Shown: positions 36,420-45,042 of the stretch, in pieces
Layout: each line of letters opens with the position of its first letter
Numbering within the stretch: position 1 is the first letter of the stretch
Assembly: GCA_964349805.1 (NCBI GenBank)
Contig: CAYGHE010000001.1
Span: forward strand, 31,409-95,408
DNA from: CAYGHE01 sp964349805
Lineage (GTDB): Bacteria > Patescibacteriota > Saccharimonadia > Saccharimonadales > Saccharimonadaceae
Length of the DNA stretch: 64,000 nt
Direction: 5' to 3'
Position numbers and translations under genes: made by a program
Notes under the pieces: model-generated
Told to the model about the DNA's origin: nothing
What the model saw: only the letters and a program-made list of their open reading frames with translations
The model's database searches: none

Positions 36420-37250
36420 CTATTTTACTACTTTAACAGTGAAATTACGAGTGGTGAAAGAGAGTTGCGCTTTGCCGCCAACATCATAAACCGTGCCAGG
36501 GCGCGCCGTTTTGACAGCCAGTAGAGCTCTCTCTGCTTGAGGACGGGTTAAATATCCCCTAGTTATGTAACGCAGACATTCGATCGCTGACGCAGGGTTA
36601 ATTTGAATTAAGAAATAGCGACTGTACAGAGTGCTTCCGCCCACTAAGCTATCAACCTCAGCATCAATCAGCCGGCGCAATCTGGTTTGCTTGGCCCGTA
36701 ATGCTAGAATTTGGCGCTTGGTATCATCATCTAGGCTGCCTAAAAGGCGGCGGACTCTGTTGCGAAGATAATTGTTTTCTAAATTAGTGCTGTCTTCACG
36801 CCATTCTAGAGAATGCTCTTTGGCGTAGTCGATAATTTCTTCTTTGGTTTTATCAATCAAGGGGCGTTCAATGTCTGAGTCAAGAACCGCCAGCCCGCGC
36901 CAACCAGTGCCACGCTTTAGGTTAATTACAATGCTTTCGATGGCATCGTCAGAATGATGGGCCGTCATCAAACGGGCTTTATATTTTTTGGCAACAGTCC
37001 GTAAAAACTCATACCGTCTGTCTCTGGCCAATTCCTCGCTGGCATTCTCGCCTAATTCTTCGCGTCTAGTTTCGAATGGTAAATTGTATTTTTGAACCAA
37101 GTTACCAACAAAATCGGCGTCTTTGGCGGAATCTTTGCGAATTCCATGATCGAAATGGGCGACGATTAATTCTGTGTCGCCTTTTTGTGCCAGCATATCT
37201 AATAAAACCACCGAATCAACCCCGCCGCTAACAGCTACAACGTAACGCAT
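36420..37250 (-). CDS. tilS: tRNA(Ile)-lysidine synthase TilS
   Basis: The 276-residue N-type PP-loop ATPase has SGGVDS at residues 8-13, the HFDHGIRKDSAKDADFV region and the MTAHHSDDAIES segment. TilS converts C34 of tRNA-Ile(CAU) to lysidine so that it reads AUA. The C-terminal substrate domain is reduced. A TATAAT ends 6 nt before the ATG. Its target may be the intron-bearing CAU tRNA at 45798. Confidence 0.93.
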   Translation of the reverse strand: MRYVVAVSGGVDSVVLLDMLAQKGDTELIVAHFDHGIRKDSAKDADFVGNLVQKYNLPFETRREELGENASEELARDRRYEFLRTVAKKYKARLMTAHHSDDAIESIVINLKRGTGWRGLAVLDSDIERPLIDKTKEEIIDYAKEHSLEWREDSTNLENNYLRNRVRRLLGSLDDDTKRQILALRAKQTRLRRLIDAEVDSLVGGSTLYSRYFLIQINPASAIECLRYITRGYLTRPQAERALLAVKTARPGTVYDVGGKAQLSFTTRNFTVKVVK

Positions 37251-37262
37251 GGGTCAATTATA

Positions 37263-37673
37263 CTAGTGTTGACCCTCAGTTGCTTGATATCGGCTGATTA
37301 AATCAATATCTTGACGATCTTTAATGCGATTACGCTGTCGTTTCCATTCAACAATTTTATCCAGACTAGCAAAAGCAACCTCTTCAAACCGCATAGCATC
37401 GTCAAACAGCTCGTCCATATTCCATTCACCCCACCCTATACCAGCATCAATCAAACCATAGGTAGCTCGCACACGATTGGGTAATAGCCCATACTTACGC
37501 ACTTCTTGCCAACCAGGAAGTGATATCAAGCGTTCAAAGGTTTCATCAGGTACGGCAATGTCCAGATCGTAGGCTGGACGAATACCTAGCTGTTGCAATA
37601 CCGCGCCACCAATGACAACAAACTCTCCTGGGGGCAATTGCAGTGGCTCAAGTGTTTCTTGAATATCTATCAT
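37263..37673 (-). CDS. Nucleotidyltransferase-like protein
   Basis: The 136-residue protein has VIGGAVLQQLGIRPAYDLDI, which resembles the GG..L......R...D.D core of small nucleotidyltransferase/AbiEii-like folds. It ends in a basic helix KRQRNRIKDRQDIDLI. The usual G-S motif is replaced by GG, so activity is uncertain. TATTAT lies 8 nt before the ATG. Confidence 0.6.
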   Translation of the reverse strand: MIDIQETLEPLQLPPGEFVVIGGAVLQQLGIRPAYDLDIAVPDETFERLISLPGWQEVRKYGLLPNRVRATYGLIDAGIGWGEWNMDELFDDAMRFEEVAFASLDKIVEWKRQRNRIKDRQDIDLISRYQATEGQH

Positions 37674-37763
37674 TTAGTTACATAATATCATCCTAATACG
37701 GTTAGAGGCTAATAGCCAAACCCCACCCCCTCTGATACAATTATCCTTGCACCGTTCCGACGA

Positions 37764-37840
37764 GGCAGCGTAGCTCAGTTGGTTAGAGCGTAGGACTCAT
37801 AAGCCTAAGGTCGCAGGTTCAATCCCTGCCGCTGCTACCA
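37764..37840 (+). tRNA. tRNA-Met (CAT), probable elongator
   Basis: The acceptor GGCAGCG pairs with CGCTGCT (G-T at the first pair) and the D arm is GCTC/GAGC. The loop CTCATAA is closed by TAGGA/GCCTA, whose last pair is an A-G mismatch. The T stem is GCAGG/CCTGC and CCA is encoded. It lacks initiator features. Confidence 0.92.
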
Positions 37841-37881
37841 AAAATTACCTCATCACCAAGATGGGGTTATTTTATTGAGGG

Positions 37882-39435
37882 TTATCGTAAATCAATGTAT
37901 CGGCCGCGCTTGATAGCTTGGTCAAGAGCGCGCGTTGCCGCAGTCTCGATACTGCGACGCTTGGGGTCTTTATTAAGAGGTTCCCAGGTTTTCTGCGCTT
38001 CAAAGAATTGTCCTGATATCTGTCCAGCTTGGCACCAGAGCAATTCTTTATAGGCGGTCGTAGTAGGAATATGCACGCGAAGAGAAGAATGCTGTATGAG
38101 TTGGTGTTGCCTCAACACGGCTGCATACTTTGAGTCAAGCTCGCTAAGACGTTTCTGACTATCGCCAACCTGGATCAGAGGATCAATCCAACGATTCTTT
38201 AGAGGATATAACATATAGTGTAAATCTCCATTTTCGCCTGCCAACTGGGGAACTTGAGGATGAACACCCTCTGGAACTGTCAATTCTTCACCTAGAAGTT
38301 CAATCTCAAAACGAGAGGAGTTCGGCCCAAAATCAGCCAAGCCTGGATGAAGTATTGAAGAAGGATACTCTTCGGCGCGTGGGTCTGTTAAAAATCGTTC
38401 ATAAATCGGGCGCCTAAACTGGACAAAACGTCGCTGTTCTTCTCGTCCTATATCTGCCAGTTGACCCTCGATCGCATAGAGATAAGCGTCTGTCTTGCCT
38501 GGTTGGCACTCCATAGCCGCTAATACATCCGAGTCAACGGCATACAGATAATCGAGGGGCTGACGGGTTTTACCACCATCTAGATCATCCATGCCGGGCA
38601 ATCGGCGATTGAGAATGCTGTATTTAAGGCCCTCTATCAGTAAATAAAGTTGTACTCGATTGACCGGATCGTTCCAATGTTCGGTGCTCAGCAACAAATA
38701 ACCCTTGGCAAGTAATCGAGCTTGATCAATATCTTTAAAAATCATCCTGCCTTGATCATCAATCGCAACATCTCTTAGGGATGCGATGTCCCCAAGTTGT
38801 TGGCGAATTTCATCAGCTTCGTCTGAACCTGAACCATCAAACCACAACAACATTTCATGCAGTGTGTATTGTAGGCGGTCAACGCAAACGTCAGGAGCAG
38901 ATGATTCAACCCAGGGTGGAATATCAAAACCTTCAATTTCCCCGCGGTCATTAACGTTTATTCCGTGTTTCTCAAATACCTCATGCACGCCACCTAGCCT
39001 GAACGCTTCAGCCACGCGGCTTTCATGATAGGTCTCGGTACTACCTGGCCCCTGAACTGCAATATCAGTCACATGCGAAAATGGTCCATGGGCTAGATCG
39101 CTTGGAACTGCGTGCAATACATAAGCTAGAGTTTCATCACGGCTTATATCCTGCCCGCGAGCAATACGCTGAGTCATCTCAGCAAGCGCGACTACATGTC
39201 CTAATCTATGAAAACGGTCGGTACCCGGAACTGTAACGTGGGGTTCGGCTTTGGAAAGTTGGGTAATATCTAGGGCTCGTTGTCCAAGAGGTGTTTTTAC
39301 GACATCCGCCACCAAACTATTAATACTTTTTTCACCTATTCTTAGTGGGAAATCACCCAATAATGGATCCCGGACCTCAAGATAGTTCGGGTGTTCTAAA
39401 ATAACAGTCTCCGCGCTTTGACCGATACGAGTCAT
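37882..39435 (-). CDS. HD-superfamily phosphohydrolase
   Basis: The 517-residue protein has the HD pattern of dNTPase/SAMHD-like enzymes: DRFHRLGHVVALAE near residue 75, then SDLAHGPFSHV near 112. The HD pair is atypical, with AVPSDLAHGPF where AALLHDIGHGPFSH is usual. This may weaken metal binding. The C-terminal half is unrecognised. A role in nucleotide turnover is a guess from the fold. Confidence 0.65.
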   Translation of the reverse strand: MTRIGQSAETVILEHPNYLEVRDPLLGDFPLRIGEKSINSLVADVVKTPLGQRALDITQLSKAEPHVTVPGTDRFHRLGHVVALAEMTQRIARGQDISRDETLAYVLHAVPSDLAHGPFSHVTDIAVQGPGSTETYHESRVAEAFRLGGVHEVFEKHGINVNDRGEIEGFDIPPWVESSAPDVCVDRLQYTLHEMLLWFDGSGSDEADEIRQQLGDIASLRDVAIDDQGRMIFKDIDQARLLAKGYLLLSTEHWNDPVNRVQLYLLIEGLKYSILNRRLPGMDDLDGGKTRQPLDYLYAVDSDVLAAMECQPGKTDAYLYAIEGQLADIGREEQRRFVQFRRPIYERFLTDPRAEEYPSSILHPGLADFGPNSSRFEIELLGEELTVPEGVHPQVPQLAGENGDLHYMLYPLKNRWIDPLIQVGDSQKRLSELDSKYAAVLRQHQLIQHSSLRVHIPTTTAYKELLWCQAGQISGQFFEAQKTWEPLNKDPKRRSIETAATRALDQAIKRGRYIDLR

Positions 39436-39519
39436 AACGGGTCAAGAGTAGCATTTGTTGAGGCCCACCTCAAGCACAGGCATTATAACGATAATATAGT
39501 GATAGTTTTGCGTAGCAAG

Positions 39520-39987
39520 TTAGTTTGACGGAGCTGTTATCTTTTCGTATTCTTTCGGAAGGTTTTTCACTTCACCGTGCAGAATAATAGGTTCCATTCC
39601 AATAATTTCTTCTAAAAAAGACGATTCCTGAGGGGCTTCATTTAACACAAAAATGGGCTTGTTTAAATAAAAAGCCACGGACATTTCCATCAATACGTTG
39701 CCGCCGATATAATTCGCCACGCCGTTTTTCTCGTAATTGAGTATCAAAACGGCATCGCCTCTTTCAATCTCGGCAAAATGATCACGTATTAGAGTGGTTT
39801 TTTTGTGATAATCGCTGGTATCGGTGAACCATGTTTTGTAATGGTCAACGTCAAAATCGCCAGATTCTTTCATTTTTCTGGCGGTTTTGGGAAGTATCAC
39901 GTCATATCCCGCTTTTTCTAATTCAGTCTGAATATCAACCGCCTGACGGTAGAAGTAGGCGCTAGAACAAATCGTTATTGTAGGCAT
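39520..39987 (-). CDS. Nucleoside 2-deoxyribosyltransferase-like protein
   Basis: The 155-residue protein is Rossmann-like, with ITICSSAYFYRQA at the start and GDAVLILNYEKNGVANYIGGNVLMEMSVAFYLNKPIF in parts. The G-N-V-x-x-E-x-x-x-A pattern matches the nucleotide-binding region of deoxyribosyltransferase/YtoQ-like proteins. TATACT ends 7 nt before the ATG. Substrate unknown. Confidence 0.65.
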   Translation of the reverse strand: MPTITICSSAYFYRQAVDIQTELEKAGYDVILPKTARKMKESGDFDVDHYKTWFTDTSDYHKKTTLIRDHFAEIERGDAVLILNYEKNGVANYIGGNVLMEMSVAFYLNKPIFVLNEAPQESSFLEEIIGMEPIILHGEVKNLPKEYEKITAPSN

Positions 39988-40018
39988 GTTAGTCAGTATA
40001 GTTCCACCCCTCTGTGCT

Positions 40019-40060
40019 TTGCAAGGCCCGTCCTTGCAACAAGGACGGGCCTTGTTGCAA
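40019..40060. repeat. Dispersed palindrome, copy C
   Basis: TTGCAAGGCCCGTCCTTG and CAAGGACGGGCCTTG face each other, followed by TTGCAA. It lies after the stop of the 54-residue gene on the minus strand and before the next promoter, a terminator-like position. Confidence 0.8.
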
Positions 40061-40067
40061 TGGGGGA

Positions 40068-40232
40068 TTATTCTTCGTCGAGGTTTAGATTGCCTAGGAT
40101 GGCTTCGCGGGAGGCAAGAAAGCCTCTTATCTGCTCAGCTGAACGCCCTTGGTTCCAGGTATCTAGAGCGAGGATGTCGGTCTTGGTGACCGGTTCTATT
40201 CCTTGCGCGATATCCTCTATTTGCATGTCCAT
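40068..40232 (-). CDS. 54-residue acidic protein of unknown function
   Basis: A frame from ATG 40232 to TAA 40068 encodes a soluble, acidic protein starting MDMQIEDIAQGIEPV and ending NLNLDEE. It has a ribosome binding site (AAAGGAA, about 8 nt before the ATG) and TATAAT-like boxes further upstream, so it is probably real. No family recognised. Confidence 0.6.
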   Translation of the reverse strand: MDMQIEDIAQGIEPVTKTDILALDTWNQGRSAEQIRGFLASREAILGNLNLDEE

Positions 40233-40417
40233 GCTTGATTCCTTTTTGTTTTTATTACCTTATAGGCTCATAATAGCATAAACATTATAAAAATGCAATA
40301 CCTAATTGGCATTTTCTTTCATAAAGTTGTAGGCTAGCGTTTTTTGAAGTTCCGTCTTTGACTCAGGAGTAGCGGTTATGCTATAAATAAGGTGGGGAAA
40401 AGTAAAAAATAAACACC

Positions 40418-41149
40418 ATGGATATCCCAAGTTCTCTCGCTATCGTGGCCTTGGCCGCGCTAATCCACGCCAGTTTCCAGCTAAGCGTTAGCGTACTAAC
40501 CTTGCTTAGCGGACACGCTATAGGCTCTAAACGCTCTCACGGCAAGTTATTGCACCTTAGTGGTAGCTTCGTATTTGGGGCCGGTTTAATGAGCCTGCTG
40601 CTACTGTCGTTCACCTCTTTGGTGTTCTCGAATTTATTTGGCGGAAACACTCCGCCTCTGGTCTGGGCCATGGCTTGCGGTTTGGCAGCGGGCGTGGCAG
40701 TTTCGATATGGTTATTTTATTACCGCAAAGGTCAAGGTACCACCCTTTGGATTCCACGTTCAGTCGCTGAATATTTGACGAGCCGCACCAAAGCAACCAA
40801 ACAAGGTGCCGAAGCTTTCGGGCTAGGCCTTAGCAGTATTACAGGCGAGGTTTTGTTCATTATCGCTCCTTTGACTATAGCCGCCTTGACACTAGCTAGC
40901 CTCTCGCCAGGATGGCAACTAGTCGGACTGGGTCTGTACGCCGTTATTTCTATGTCATCGCTAGTTATCGTCTGGATGATGATAGGTGGCGGAGTTAGCT
41001 TGGGCCGAATCCAAAAATGGCGCGAATCCAACAAGCATTTCTTGCAATTCGCGGCAGGCACCGGACTCTTGGTGCTGGCCTTATTTGTCTATGTAACAGA
41101 GGTTGTAGAGACTGTAGTCTCGGGGGTTTACTATGGATTCGGTGGCTGA
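40418..41149 (+). CDS. Six-helix membrane protein of the flavoprotein cluster
   Basis: The 243-residue protein has about six membrane helices in a layout recalling LysE/DsbD-type transporters, but no signature was recognised. A TATAAA lies about 35 nt upstream. It overlaps the next gene by 17 bp, so it is coupled to the ATP-cone protein and probably to the flavoprotein. Confidence 0.7.
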   Translation: MDIPSSLAIVALAALIHASFQLSVSVLTLLSGHAIGSKRSHGKLLHLSGSFVFGAGLMSLLLLSFTSLVFSNLFGGNTPPLVWAMACGLAAGVAVSIWLFYYRKGQGTTLWIPRSVAEYLTSRTKATKQGAEAFGLGLSSITGEVLFIIAPLTIAALTLASLSPGWQLVGLGLYAVISMSSLVIVWMMIGGGVSLGRIQKWRESNKHFLQFAAGTGLLVLALFVYVTEVVETVVSGVYYGFGG

Positions 41150-41417
41150 CGTCATTAAGCGCGGCGGACATCGTCGTAGCGAACCGTTCGACAGAGAAAA
41201 ACTGCATAAAAGTATCGTGGCCGCTTGCCTGAGCGTGCGCGCGCCTGTTGGCCAAGCTGAAAAAACCGCTCACGCCGTATGCGACGAAGTAATAGCTTGG
41301 ACCAAGGAACACCCAGAAGTCACCAGTCACGATATTCGCATCACAGCGGCTCGTTTTCTTAAACGTTATCACCCCGATGCGGCCTATCTTTACCAGCAAA
41401 ACAAGATTACACTATAA
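41133..41417 (+). CDS. Stand-alone ATP-cone domain protein
   Basis: The 94 residues make a single ATP-cone, the nucleotide-sensing domain of ribonucleotide reductases and NrdR. It starts with DVIKRGGHRRSEPFDREKLHKSI and ends with the YHPDAAYLYQQ segment. There is no zinc ribbon, so it is not NrdR. It overlaps the upstream membrane gene and precedes the flavoprotein by 14 bp. Confidence 0.78.
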   Translation: MDSVADVIKRGGHRRSEPFDREKLHKSIVAACLSVRAPVGQAEKTAHAVCDEVIAWTKEHPEVTSHDIRITAARFLKRYHPDAAYLYQQNKITL

Positions 41418-41431
41418 GTACAGGGGGTGGG

Positions 41432-42808
41432 ATGGCAAAACAACACACATTTGACTATGACATTATCGTAATCGGCAGCGGCGCTGCTGGTATGGCCGCA
41501 GCTATGGCAGCCACAAAAGACGGCAAGAAAACGGCTGTCGTTGAGTCTGGATCGCTAGGCGGAGATTCTCCTAACTGGAGTGATATACCTATAAATGCCC
41601 TACAAAATGCCGCCAATCTTTATGCTGAAGCTCGTCGGGGCAGTCAATTCGGTCTTCGTTCTGCAACCGTCGGCTACAACTATCACTCCGTTCGAGCCTG
41701 GAAAGACCTGGCCGTCAAACGCACTGGCGCCAGTGGTAGCCGAAAATACTATGAAAGCCAGGGGATTAGCGTACTCATCGGCTCCGCTCACTTTTTGTCG
41801 CCAAACGAAATAAGCGTCAACAGGCGGCATCTTTCGGCACGCCATTTCATAATAGCTACCGGATCGCAATGGGCGATTCCTGATGACGTCAAAGGCTCGG
41901 ACTCGGTTGAATTCATGACTCCGAACTCTATTATCGAATCGGCTAGACCACCAAAAACTCTTTTGGTAGCTGGTGGTAGCGATACGGGCATGGCCATAGC
42001 CCAAATAATGGCTGTTTTTGGCACGAAGGTTTATGTCGTCGAAAAATCATCTCGGCTTTTACCGGGCTATGATCAAGATGTCAGTGAAACAGTCAGCAAG
42101 ATATTTAGCGATACCAACAATATGGTCATTCTTACCCATTCGCGTATTCTTTCAGTAGTAAACGAGGGCTTAGGCAAACGCGTCACCGTATCAAGAGCCG
42201 GGACTAACAAAACTATCCGTGTTGACGAGGTTTTGGTAGCCACAGGGCGAAAGCCGAATGTCGACTTGGGACTCGAAAACGCGGGTGTTAAATATTCACC
42301 TGCCGGCATAAAAGTTAATGAGTACTTGCAAACTAGCGCTCGGCATATCTTTGCAGCCGGAGCAGTTTTGGGGCGAGACAGCCGCACGCATAGCGTTTTA
42401 TCCGAGGGGCAAATTGCCGCGCATAACATATCCAAACTCAACAAAATAAAACCGGATCACACCGCCACGCCCAAAGTTATATTCACCCATCCTAATATTG
42501 CGGCCGTTGGGTTTTCCGAGGATGATTGCTTGAAACGTGATATTTCTATCAACAAAGCTCTCGTGCCGCTATCAATTCTGGCTCGTAGCAACACAGCCGA
42601 TTTCAGAGAAGGATTCGTCAAGATAATAACTGACAAACGAGGTGTTATCCTGGGTGCAACCATCGTATCGCCAAATGGAGCCGAGATGATTCATGAATTA
42701 GCCATAGCCGTCAAAAACGGTTTGACCGCCTCTCAGATAGCAGCTACGCCGCACGCCTTCCTATCCTGGAGCGAAGCCATCCGCATGGCCGCTGGCAAGT
42801 TAGCCTAG
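41432..42808 (+). CDS. Flavin-dependent pyridine nucleotide oxidoreductase lacking the redox disulphide
   Basis: The 458-residue protein has the dihydrolipoamide dehydrogenase/mercuric reductase fold: FAD site IIVIGSGAAG (11-20), NAD site LLVAGGSDTGMAIAQ, second FAD motif HIFAAGAVLG, and a dimerisation domain. At the place of GGTCLNVGCIP it has GGDSPNWSDIP. Both active cysteines (positions 46 and 51) are therefore Ser and Asp. The C-terminal HPT..E motif reads FLSWSE, so the catalytic His is also gone. It cannot be a classic disulphide reductase. An NAD(P)H oxidase or quinone reductase role is possible. Confidence 0.85.
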   Translation: MAKQHTFDYDIIVIGSGAAGMAAAMAATKDGKKTAVVESGSLGGDSPNWSDIPINALQNAANLYAEARRGSQFGLRSATVGYNYHSVRAWKDLAVKRTGASGSRKYYESQGISVLIGSAHFLSPNEISVNRRHLSARHFIIATGSQWAIPDDVKGSDSVEFMTPNSIIESARPPKTLLVAGGSDTGMAIAQIMAVFGTKVYVVEKSSRLLPGYDQDVSETVSKIFSDTNNMVILTHSRILSVVNEGLGKRVTVSRAGTNKTIRVDEVLVATGRKPNVDLGLENAGVKYSPAGIKVNEYLQTSARHIFAAGAVLGRDSRTHSVLSEGQIAAHNISKLNKIKPDHTATPKVIFTHPNIAAVGFSEDDCLKRDISINKALVPLSILARSNTADFREGFVKIITDKRGVILGATIVSPNGAEMIHELAIAVKNGLTASQIAATPHAFLSWSEAIRMAAGKLA

Positions 42809-42813
42809 TAGTT

Positions 42814-42851
42814 TTGCAAGGCCGGGCCTTGCAACAAGGACGGGCCTTGCA
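42814..42851. repeat. Dispersed palindrome, copy D
   Basis: TTGCAAGGCCGGGCCTTGCAA is followed by CAAGGACGGGCCTTGCA. It lies between the stops of two convergent genes, 5 bp from one and 4 bp from the other. Confidence 0.8.
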
Positions 42852-42855
42852 GCAG

Positions 42856-43425
42856 TTAGAGTTTGCCTTTTAATTTAAAGGCGGCGATGACTGGTATTTC
42901 GCGCATTATCCAGAGCGCACGACTTCTGGTCCACCACTGGGTTGACTCTGGATCAAAATCTCTAGGCAAATCACCTGCTGGTATCAAATCTAAACCTGCC
43001 TTTTTACCTTGAGCCACAACTCGGCCAACATGAAAAGCCTGCGCCACTGCTATGCCTTTGACACCTAGCTTCAAGTCGTCTATCTTTTCTGCGACATGTT
43101 CTGCCACTTGTTCTAAATACTCGGCAGTATCCAGATACCGGCCTTCTTTGCGGTGAGAGTCGATTCTTTTGGCTACATGTAAGTTCTCGTGCCCCTCTAT
43201 GATGTCGGCAATTTCACCTTGGGCAATAATAGGAAGGCCCTCTAACATCCCACTAATACCTATAGCTCTTCTAGCTAATTCTTGATTTATAGGTTCGGGC
43301 GCATGCAAGTCGCCTTCTTTTCTGTCACCAAAGGCCAAGACAGCCACATATTGCGCCCCAGTCAAGTCGTCCCACCCCGGGGAGGGGTATTGACCAGTAG
43401 TGGCAGACCTCAATAAATCAACCAT
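42856..43425 (-). CDS. DUF218/YdcF-like protein, paralogue 1
   Basis: The 189-residue protein has YVAVLAFGDR, PIIAQGEIADII, YLDTAEYLEQV and VAQAFHVGRVV, in the order of DUF218 (SanA/ElyC/YdcF) proteins. It ends MREIPVIAAFKLKGKL. It lacks the membrane anchor of SanA. It is clearly homologous to the next gene upstream. The family is tied to envelope functions, activity unknown. Confidence 0.65.
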   Translation of the reverse strand: MVDLLRSATTGQYPSPGWDDLTGAQYVAVLAFGDRKEGDLHAPEPINQELARRAIGISGMLEGLPIIAQGEIADIIEGHENLHVAKRIDSHRKEGRYLDTAEYLEQVAEHVAEKIDDLKLGVKGIAVAQAFHVGRVVAQGKKAGLDLIPAGDLPRDFDPESTQWWTRSRALWIMREIPVIAAFKLKGKL

Positions 43426-43470
43426 ATCTATATATAGTGATATGATTCTAAGATTATGTCAATGGATAAG

Positions 43471-44031
43471 TTAGATTATACCCTTTAGCTTAAACACGAT
43501 GATAGCTAAAGTTTCTCTTAATGCCCACAGTAAACGATTACGTACCCACCACTGGGCATCCTTGCGATCAAACGATCGAGGCAGATTAGTATACGGCACT
43601 ACATTTAGCTTTATTTTTGTAGCCTGAGCTACAACTCTGTCGACGTGATTGGCGTGAGCCACTATCAAGCCCTTGAATGGCGTGGGGTACTTTTTAAGAT
43701 GAGTTTTGATATGTTGCAAAACTTCGCCGGTATCTAGGTATTCTCCGTCAACTTTTTGCTTGTCGATTCTTATCAGGTCAACTTTTCGGCGAGTTGCCTC
43801 AATTGCATCGGCGATTTCACCTTGGGCAAAAATAGGCACGTTAAATTCTTGGCCAATCTTTACGGATATCTCGGCCAATCTGTTGTTAGTAGGCCCGGGT
43901 ATGATTAATTTGCGCTTGGTTTTGGTTCTGTAGCCAAAGGATAAAGCGGCAACGTATTTGATGCTTTGTAAGTCTTCTACCGTTGGGTGTTTGTGTTTTC
44001 CGGTAATAGCGGAGCGGATTAAACCGATCAT
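43471..44031 (-). CDS. DUF218/YdcF-like protein, paralogue 2
   Basis: The 186-residue protein aligns along its whole length with the neighbouring paralogue: MIGLIRSAITGK against MVDLLRSATTGQ, YLDTGEVLQHI against YLDTAEYLEQV, AHANHVDRVVAQ against AQAFHVGRVVAQ. It is an old tandem duplication with about 40% identity by eye. TATTAT ends 6 nt before the ATG. Confidence 0.65.
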   Translation of the reverse strand: MIGLIRSAITGKHKHPTVEDLQSIKYVAALSFGYRTKTKRKLIIPGPTNNRLAEISVKIGQEFNVPIFAQGEIADAIEATRRKVDLIRIDKQKVDGEYLDTGEVLQHIKTHLKKYPTPFKGLIVAHANHVDRVVAQATKIKLNVVPYTNLPRSFDRKDAQWWVRNRLLWALRETLAIIVFKLKGII

Positions 44032-44110
44032 ACTCTAATAATATCACACTAAATTTGATATGTCAAGATGGTTGTGCTAACCAGTGGACCAACAGAGTTC
44101 GAAAAGTTAT

Positions 44111-44800
44111 CTAAGAGAGAATTTTAGCAGCCGTACTAGATGCAAGTACTTTCATGGTGTCAAAAACCGTGACGTCATTACTAGTGGGCAGCAGAAGCTG
44201 AAGATCCGTGCATGCCAGCGCTACGCAGTCGACGCCTTGGCTAGACAAGCCCCTGATAATTTCAAGTACTAGGTCTCGGTCGCTATTTAGATGTTGCCCG
44301 CTAATTAGCCTTTGGATAATTTTATCCATTTTAGCCTTTTGCAAATCATCCGGCACCACAAACTGAATGCTATTTTCTTCTAGTGTTTTCTCATATACGT
44401 TATTCGCAACGGTGGCCGAAGTAGAAATCAAACCAACTTTTTTAAATCCTTGTTCGTTTAGATGTTTAGCCGTTTCCTCGACAATGCTGAGTACTGGTAT
44501 ACTGACTGATTGGCGAATCTCATCAATAAATACATGTAGCGAATTACAAGGCATGACCAAAAAGTCGACGCCAGATTTTTCGAGTCGCTTTGCTTCTTCG
44601 ACGAGGAAGGGTACGTAACGCTCTTTGCCGGTATTCGATGATATTAAATCTCGTTCGATTTCAAAGAGTAGTGGAACGCTCGATATAACAATAAGCGGCC
44701 TTTGCGTGTTATTTTGCTTTTGGCATTGAAAAATTACCTCTAAGTAAAACTCAGCTGTTGTTTCTGGGCCTAAACCGCCAATCACTCCTACAGATTTCAT
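44111..44800 (-). CDS. Aspartate/glutamate racemase family protein
   Basis: The 229-residue protein begins MKSVGVIGGLGPETTAEFY and carries the two catalytic cysteines, in VMPCNSLHV near 84 and VALACTDLQLL near 195. It is likely to supply a D-amino acid for the cell wall. TATCAT ends 6 nt before the ATG. It is closer to RacD/YgeA than to MurI. Confidence 0.88.
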   Translation of the reverse strand: MKSVGVIGGLGPETTAEFYLEVIFQCQKQNNTQRPLIVISSVPLLFEIERDLISSNTGKERYVPFLVEEAKRLEKSGVDFLVMPCNSLHVFIDEIRQSVSIPVLSIVEETAKHLNEQGFKKVGLISTSATVANNVYEKTLEENSIQFVVPDDLQKAKMDKIIQRLISGQHLNSDRDLVLEIIRGLSSQGVDCVALACTDLQLLLPTSNDVTVFDTMKVLASSTAAKILS

Positions 44801-44848
44801 AGCTTAATGATATCAAAGTACCCTCTTATACTCTAATCCAGATAGAGC

Positions 44849-45005
44849 CGGGGCAAGATTCGGCGGAGTGCAGCGCAGATAGAAAAGCGCGAAGCATTTT
44901 TCTATCAAGCAAACGGAGGAGCCCCGACTTGTCGGGGCGATACCTGCGACTTGCCGCGCTAAGCGGCAATAGTCGCTGGTTTTTGAATTTGTCACGCGCA
45001 GCGTA
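44849..45005 (-). repeat. tRNA-like debris with a structured insert downstream of tRNA-fMet
   Basis: On the minus strand AAGTCGCAGGT, nearly the T-arm start of tRNA-fMet, and CGAATCTTGCCCC, nearly its end, are separated by about 80 bp. The insert is rich in hairpins, including GCCCCGAC/GTCGGGGC and GATAGAAA/TTTCTATC. A further TTGCCGC/GCGGCAA hairpin follows. Two 60-65-codon frames crossing this region are not convincing genes. The plan resembles the insert after tRNA-Pro. Confidence 0.5.
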
Positions 45006-45006
45006 G

Positions 45007-45036
45007 AAAAAATTCCCAGTCATTTGACTGAGAATT
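45007..45036 (-). terminator. Intrinsic terminator of tRNA-fMet
   Basis: On the minus strand AATTCTCAGTCA pairs with TGACTGGGAATT, followed by a T run. It lies 6 nt beyond the encoded CCA. Confidence 0.85.
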
Positions 45037-45042
45037 TATTCT

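Noticed and set aside
20813..42851. CRISPR-like interpretation of the GGCCCGTCC repeats
   Set aside because: The copies are 2-10 kb apart and each is intergenic, so they are dispersed elements, not an array.
44813..45023. Two 60-65-codon minus-strand frames
   Set aside because: They lie over hairpins, tRNA debris and a terminator, with no ribosome binding site or protein-like composition.
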